Source: JALOLG01 sp035557475
GTDB taxonomy: Bacteria > Actinomycetota > Acidimicrobiia > Acidimicrobiales > Ilumatobacteraceae
NCBI GenBank assembly: GCA_035557475.1
Contig: DATMDV010000420.1
Location: 1 to 9,639 of the forward strand
Length of the DNA: 9,639 nt
Reading direction: 5' to 3'
The notes beneath the pieces were generated by a model. That model searched no databases. It saw only the letters and a program-made list of their open reading frames with translations, and was not told the DNA's origin. A program made the position numbers and the translations under genes. Of this stretch, positions 5,765 through 9,639 are shown piece by piece (the first letter of the stretch is position 1; each line of letters begins with the position of its first letter).

Positions 5765-6676
5765 TTACGCTAGCGCGCCCAAATCGGCCAAGTGGCGGAT
5801 ACCTCCTGCGTCCGCCCACTTCACCAGCTCGTCGAGCACTCGGCGGGGGGCCGCCGGATCCTCGAACGTGGCCGTTCCGACCTGGACCGCATCGGCTCCG
5901 ACGAGCATCATCTCGGCGGCATCCCACCCACTCGCCACGCCACCGACGCCGACGATCGGCAGATCGGGGTGGGCTTGGTGAACGTCGTGCACCGCGCGCA
6001 CCGCGATCGGGTGGATCGCACGACCCGACAGCCCGCCCCCGCCCGCACCGAGCGCAGGGCGTCGCGTCGAGGGATCGACCACCATCCCGAGCAGCGTGTT
6101 GACGAGTGTGACCGCTTCGGCACCGCCCGCGCGAACAGCATCGGCCACCTCGACGATGCGGTCGGTGTTGGGACTCAGCTTCGCCCAGCGAGGACGGCCG
6201 CATCCGTCGGTGGCGGCGATGACGGCGGCCGACAACTCGCTGTCGTGGGCGAAGATCCCGCCCCGGCCCTCGAGGTTCGGGCACGAGAGGTTGACCTCGA
6301 CGGCGACCACGCCGGCGGGCGCAGAACCGAGCAGTTCCGCGGCCCGCCGGTACTCGTCGACCGTGCGCCCCCAGATGCTCGCCACGACCGTCGCGCCGCG
6401 ATCGAGCAGGCGGGGCAGGTCATTGGCCAGCCAGTGCTCGATGCCGGGGCCCTGGAGCCCGACCGCGTTCAGCATCCCCTGCGGTGTCGGGTGCAGGCGG
6501 GGCGCCGGATTCCCGGCCCACTCGAAGGCGGCGAGTGACTTGACAACCATCGCCCCGATCGTCGAAAGGTCGAAGAACGACGCCAGCTCGTCGGCGTAAC
6601 CGGCGGTTCCCGAAGCCGTCATCACCGGATTCCGCAGCTCGACCGAGCCGACGTGCACTCGCGTGTCGACGCTCAC
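5765..6676 (-). CDS. pyrD: Dihydroorotate dehydrogenase, class 1B-type catalytic subunit
   Basis: A 303-residue FMN-binding TIM-barrel enzyme that oxidises dihydroorotate to orotate, the fourth step of UMP synthesis. Visible motifs are NPVMTASGTAGY (16-27), NAVGLQGPGIEHW (70-82), VEVNLSCPN (126-134) with Cys132 as the class 1 catalytic base, AKLSPN (165-170), LVNTLLGMVVDPSTRRPALG (191-210), GGGGLSGRAIHPIAVR (212-227) and the phosphate site GVGGVASGWDAAEMM (243-257). The NTLxGM and GGLSG pattern fits class 1B (PyrDB), which normally pairs with an FAD/[2Fe-2S] PyrK subunit to reduce NAD+. No pyrK lies next to it. The GTG at 6676 is the first start after the carB stop, which is in the same frame; a GTG at 6658 is a less likely alternative. 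Two tiny ORFs fill the 30-nt gap after carB. Confidence 0.93.
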   Translation of the reverse strand: MSVDTRVHVGSVELRNPVMTASGTAGYADELASFFDLSTIGAMVVKSLAAFEWAGNPAPRLHPTPQGMLNAVGLQGPGIEHWLANDLPRLLDRGATVVASIWGRTVDEYRRAAELLGSAPAGVVAVEVNLSCPNLEGRGGIFAHDSELSAAVIAATDGCGRPRWAKLSPNTDRIVEVADAVRAGGAEAVTLVNTLLGMVVDPSTRRPALGAGGGGLSGRAIHPIAVRAVHDVHQAHPDLPIVGVGGVASGWDAAEMMLVGADAVQVGTATFEDPAAPRRVLDELVKWADAGGIRHLADLGALA

Positions 6677-6710
6677 GGCTCGTCGCCAACTGTCATCAAC
6701 CGTCGCTCAT
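6673..6710 (-). other. Two mini-ORFs bridging carB and pyrD
   Basis: On the minus strand the carB stop overlaps an ATG (ATGA, 6710-6707). That ATG opens ATG AGC GAC GGT TGA (6710-6696). Its stop overlaps a second ATG (TGATG, 6698-6694), which opens a seven-codon ORF reading MTVGDEP (6696-6673). That stop overlaps the pyrD GTG (GTGA, 6676-6673). Every stop therefore touches the next start from carB to pyrD. The layout is certain; a role in termination-reinitiation coupling is inferred. Confidence 0.45.
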
Positions 6711-9639
6711 CGAGCGTGGTACTCCTGCAGCGACCGGACGGTGAGCGCGTCACCCGGCCGCTCGGCGAGCCCCTGGGCAGCCGCGAGCGCGGCCGCGATC
6801 GTGGTGACACAGCTCACGCGGTGCAGGCTGGCCGCCTTGCGGATCTGCTCACCATCGGTGCGCCCGCCGCGTCCCTGCGGTGTGTTCACGACGAAGCTGA
6901 TCTTGCCGTCGGCGATGAGGTCGACGGCCGTGACGGCGTCGTGGTCCTGCACCTTGCCGACCTCCTGGTCGACGTACATGCCGAACCGCCGGAGGTGGGC
7001 GGCGGTCCCCTTCGTCGCCGCGATGCCGAGACCGAGCTCCTTGAGTCGGCGTGCCACCACGAGACCCGCCGGTTTGTCGGAGTCGGCGAGCGACAAGAAC
7101 ACCGTGCCGCCCATCGGCAACACGGTGCCGGCTGCCAACTCGGCCTTGTAGAACGCGCGGCCGAACGTGGTGTCGATCCCCATCACCTCACCGGTCGAGC
7201 GCATCTCGGGCCCGAGCGCCGAGTCGACCTCGGGGAAGCGGTTGAACGGCATCACCGCTTCCTTCACCGCGACGTGCCCGACGACCGGCTCGACGAGCAG
7301 TCCCTCGGTGCGGAGCTCGGCGAGCGTCGCCCCGAGCATCACTCGCGAGGCGACCTTGGCGAGCGACACGCCGGTCGCCTTGGCGACGAACGGAACCGTC
7401 CGGCTGGCGCGGGGGTTGGCCTCGATCACGTACACAGTGGTGCCGGCAACCGCGAACTGGACGTTGATCAACCCCCGCACGTCGAGTCGCTCGGCGATCG
7501 ACGCGGTGTACGCCTCGATCACTTCGACGACCCACGCCGGCAGCGTCTGCGGTGGAATCGCGCACGCCGAGTCACCCGAGTGCACGCCTGCTTCCTCGAC
7601 GTGTTCCATGACGCCGCCGATGAGCACCTCGCCGGTGTGATCGCGAATGGCGTCGACGTCGACCTCGGTGGCATCGGCCAGGAAGCGATCGATGAGCACG
7701 GGACGCTCGGCGGACAACCCACCCTCGCGCCCGAGGCTGCCGAACCCGGCCAGCTCGTCCATCGCCCGGGCGAGGTGGTTGCGGTCGTGCACGATCTGCA
7801 TCGCCCGGCCACCGAGCACGTAGCTCGGCCGCACGAGCACCGGGAACCCGATCTCGTCGGTGATCACCAGCGCCTGCTCGAGATCGGCCGCGGTGCCGCC
7901 TGGCGGCTGCGGGATCAGCAGCTCGGTGCAGAGCACGTTCCAGCGCTCACGGTCCTCGGCGGCGTCGATCGCATCCGGCGACGTACCGGCTACCAGCTCG
8001 GCGGGGATCTGGCCGGCGAGCTTGAGCGGCGTCTGCCCGCCGAGCGAGACGATGATCCGGTACGGCTGCTCGGCGGCGATGACGTTGAGCACGTCCTCGC
8101 GCGTGAGCGGCTCGAAGTACAGCCGGTCGCTCGTGTCGTAGTCGGTCGACACCGTCTCGGGGTTGCAGTTGACCATCACTGTCTCGTAGCCCGCATCGCG
8201 GAGCGCAAAGCTGGCGTGCACGCAGCAGTAGTCGAACTCGATCCCCTGCCCGATGCGGTTGGGCCCCGATCCGAGGATCACCACCTTACGTCGATCGGAG
8301 GAGCGCACCTCGGTCTCGTCCTCGTACGTCGAATAGTGGTACGGCGTCGCCGCGGCGAACTCGGCCGCGCACGTGTCGACCGTCTTGTAGGTCGGCAGCA
8401 CACCGAGCGCCTCGCGGGCGGCGCGCACCGTGAGCTCGTCGGTGTCCCACAGGTACGCGAGCTGGGCGTCGGAGAACCCGAGGCGCTTGGCTCGGCGGAA
8501 CGCGCGCGTATCCATGCCGTCGAACCCGATCCCGTCGAGCGCCGCCCGCTCGTCGATGATGATCGCCATCTGGTCGATGAACCACGGATCGATCTGGCAC
8601 GCGCCATTGATGTCCTCGATCGACACGCCGCGGCGGAGCAGCTCGCCGATCTGGAAGATGCGCTCGGGGGTGGCGATCGAGATCTGTGTCAGCAACTCGG
8701 CGTCGTCGAGCGCGCTGAGCTGACGCTCGGCGGGATCGCAGTTGAGGCCCATCCGACCCTGCTCGAGTGAGCGCAGCGCCTTCTGCAGGCTCTCGGGAAA
8801 CGTGCGCCCGATCGCCATCACCTCGCCGACCGACTGCATCTGGGTGCCGAGCACGCCGGACGTGCCGGGGAGCTTCTCGAACGCCCACCGCGGGATCTTG
8901 GTGACGACGTAGTCGATCACCGGCTCGAAACACGCCGGCTGGTGCCAGACCTTCTGATCGGGGATCTCGTCGAGACGTGACCCGGTGCCCTGGTCGCGTC
9001 GTTCAGAGGTGAACATCGGGTTCGGCACGGCGGCGGCGTCAGCCGCTTCGCCGGCCGCATAGAGAACGTCATTTGGGATCTCGTCGAGCGTGTAGCCGAC
9101 GGCGAGTTTGGCGGCGATTTTGGCGATCGGGAAGCCGGTGGCTTTCGAGGCGAGCGCCGACGAGCGCGACACGCGCGGGTTCATCTCGATGATGACCTGG
9201 CGTCCGGTCGAGGGTTCGACGGCGAACTGCACGTTCGATCCGCCGGTCTCGACACCGACCCGGCGGATGCAGGCGATCGCCGAGTCGCGCATCTGCTGGT
9301 ACTCGACGTCGGTGAGCGTCTGCTGCGGCGACACCGTGATCGAGTCGCCGGTGTGCACGCCCATCGGGTCGACGTTCTCGATCGAGCAGATGATCACGCA
9401 GTTGTCGGCGCGGTCGCGCATCACCTCGAGCTCGTACTCCTTCCACCCCGCGATCGACTCCTCGACGAGGATCTCCCCGATCGGGCTCGACGCCAGCCCG
9501 TTGGCAGCCATCCGCTCGAACTCGTCCGGCGTCGCCGCGATCCCGGTGCCGCGTCCGCCGAGGATGTACGCCGGGCGGATGATCACCGGCAGGCCGATCT
9601 CGTCGACGACGGCGCGCGCCTCGGCCATGGTGTGGGCGC
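6707..9639 (-). CDS. carB: Carbamoyl phosphate synthase large subunit (N-terminus outside window)
   Basis: The frame is open from the right edge to TGA at 6709-6707 and gives 976 residues. By comparison with E. coli CarB, about 150 N-terminal residues lie beyond the edge. With CarA it makes carbamoyl phosphate for pyrimidines and arginine from glutamine, bicarbonate and ATP. In fragment numbering: first ATP-grasp half with RPAYILGGRGTGIA (22-35) and EMNPRVSRSSALASKATGF (151-169); oligomerisation domain about 320-445; second half with ILGSGPNRIGQGIEFDYCC (454-472), NCNPETVSTDYDTSDRLYFE (491-510), RPSYVLGGRAM (603-613) and EANPRASRTVPF (739-750); C-terminal MGS-like allosteric domain from about 845, with NTPQGRGGRTDGEQIRKAA (918-936). 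The MGS domain binds effectors such as UMP in the family. Residues 191-234 hold an insertion where homologues have about seven. pyrD follows after 30 nt. Confidence 0.97.
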   Translation of the reverse strand, partial: AHTMAEARAVVDEIGLPVIIRPAYILGGRGTGIAATPDEFERMAANGLASSPIGEILVEESIAGWKEYELEVMRDRADNCVIICSIENVDPMGVHTGDSITVSPQQTLTDVEYQQMRDSAIACIRRVGVETGGSNVQFAVEPSTGRQVIIEMNPRVSRSSALASKATGFPIAKIAAKLAVGYTLDEIPNDVLYAAGEAADAAAVPNPMFTSERRDQGTGSRLDEIPDQKVWHQPACFEPVIDYVVTKIPRWAFEKLPGTSGVLGTQMQSVGEVMAIGRTFPESLQKALRSLEQGRMGLNCDPAERQLSALDDAELLTQISIATPERIFQIGELLRRGVSIEDINGACQIDPWFIDQMAIIIDERAALDGIGFDGMDTRAFRRAKRLGFSDAQLAYLWDTDELTVRAAREALGVLPTYKTVDTCAAEFAAATPYHYSTYEDETEVRSSDRRKVVILGSGPNRIGQGIEFDYCCVHASFALRDAGYETVMVNCNPETVSTDYDTSDRLYFEPLTREDVLNVIAAEQPYRIIVSLGGQTPLKLAGQIPAELVAGTSPDAIDAAEDRERWNVLCTELLIPQPPGGTAADLEQALVITDEIGFPVLVRPSYVLGGRAMQIVHDRNHLARAMDELAGFGSLGREGGLSAERPVLIDRFLADATEVDVDAIRDHTGEVLIGGVMEHVEEAGVHSGDSACAIPPQTLPAWVVEVIEAYTASIAERLDVRGLINVQFAVAGTTVYVIEANPRASRTVPFVAKATGVSLAKVASRVMLGATLAELRTEGLLVEPVVGHVAVKEAVMPFNRFPEVDSALGPEMRSTGEVMGIDTTFGRAFYKAELAAGTVLPMGGTVFLSLADSDKPAGLVVARRLKELGLGIAATKGTAAHLRRFGMYVDQEVGKVQDHDAVTAVDLIADGKISFVVNTPQGRGGRTDGEQIRKAASLHRVSCVTTIAAALAAAQGLAERPGDALTVRSLQEYHAR

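Noticed and set aside
5760..6284. An N-terminal extension of mIHF by 175 residues
   Set aside because: It is pyrD read in another frame, and the 103-residue form matches the mycobacterial protein.
6653..8770. A 705-codon open frame on the plus strand
   Set aside because: It is antisense to carB, with the same compositional pattern and no recognisable domain. Codon bias in carB keeps stops out of this frame.
1..9639. CRISPR arrays, insertion sequences, attachment sites, tRNA or rRNA genes
   Set aside because: No regularly spaced repeats, terminal inverted repeats with a transposase, or RNA-gene sequences were seen. The supported genes and short spacers account for the whole window.

Overview
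The window reads as a high-GC actinobacterial chromosome. The best guess is an Acidimicrobiia-like lineage (Ilumatobacter and relatives). Two genes are actinobacterial signatures: a short integration host factor of the mIHF type, and a PriA that has lost the helicase motifs. The order carB / pyr gene / mihF / gmk / rpoZ / coaBC / metK / priA matches the housekeeping cluster known from mycobacteria. The genus is an inference from gene content and composition, not from a search.

Layout. From 353 to the right edge every gene lies on the minus strand, so the cluster is transcribed right to left: carB (partial, runs off the right edge), pyrD, mihF, gmk, rpoZ, coaBC, metK, priA. Spacers are 30, 5, 4, 113, 8 and 12 nt, followed by a 4-nt overlap between metK and priA. 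This points to one long operon or two abutting ones, with the 113-nt gap before rpoZ as the only obvious place for an internal promoter. At the left edge (1-330) the plus strand carries the end of an unrelated cell-surface protein with a Thr-rich stalk and an LPXTG sorting signal. It converges on priA, and a 13-bp perfect inverted repeat at 340-372 sits between the two ends as a probable two-way terminator.

Function. The cluster joins de novo pyrimidine synthesis (carbamoyl phosphate, orotate), GMP phosphorylation, the RNA polymerase omega subunit, CoA synthesis, S-adenosylmethionine synthesis, a nucleoid-associated protein and a replication-restart factor. It is a growth-linked housekeeping block rather than an accessory island. 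No mobile element, CRISPR array, tRNA, rRNA or defence system is visible, and no stretch above 300 bases lacks a gene.

Points of interest. Tiny ORFs bridge the carB-pyrD and mihF-gmk gaps, with each stop overlapping the next start. CarB has an unusual insertion of about 38 residues. CoaBC lacks the usual flap cysteine, at a site flanked by a 16-bp direct repeat. A class 1B-type pyrD has no pyrK beside it and sits where mycobacteria have pyrF. A palindrome lies in the rpoZ leader. I found no strong evidence for an entirely new system.
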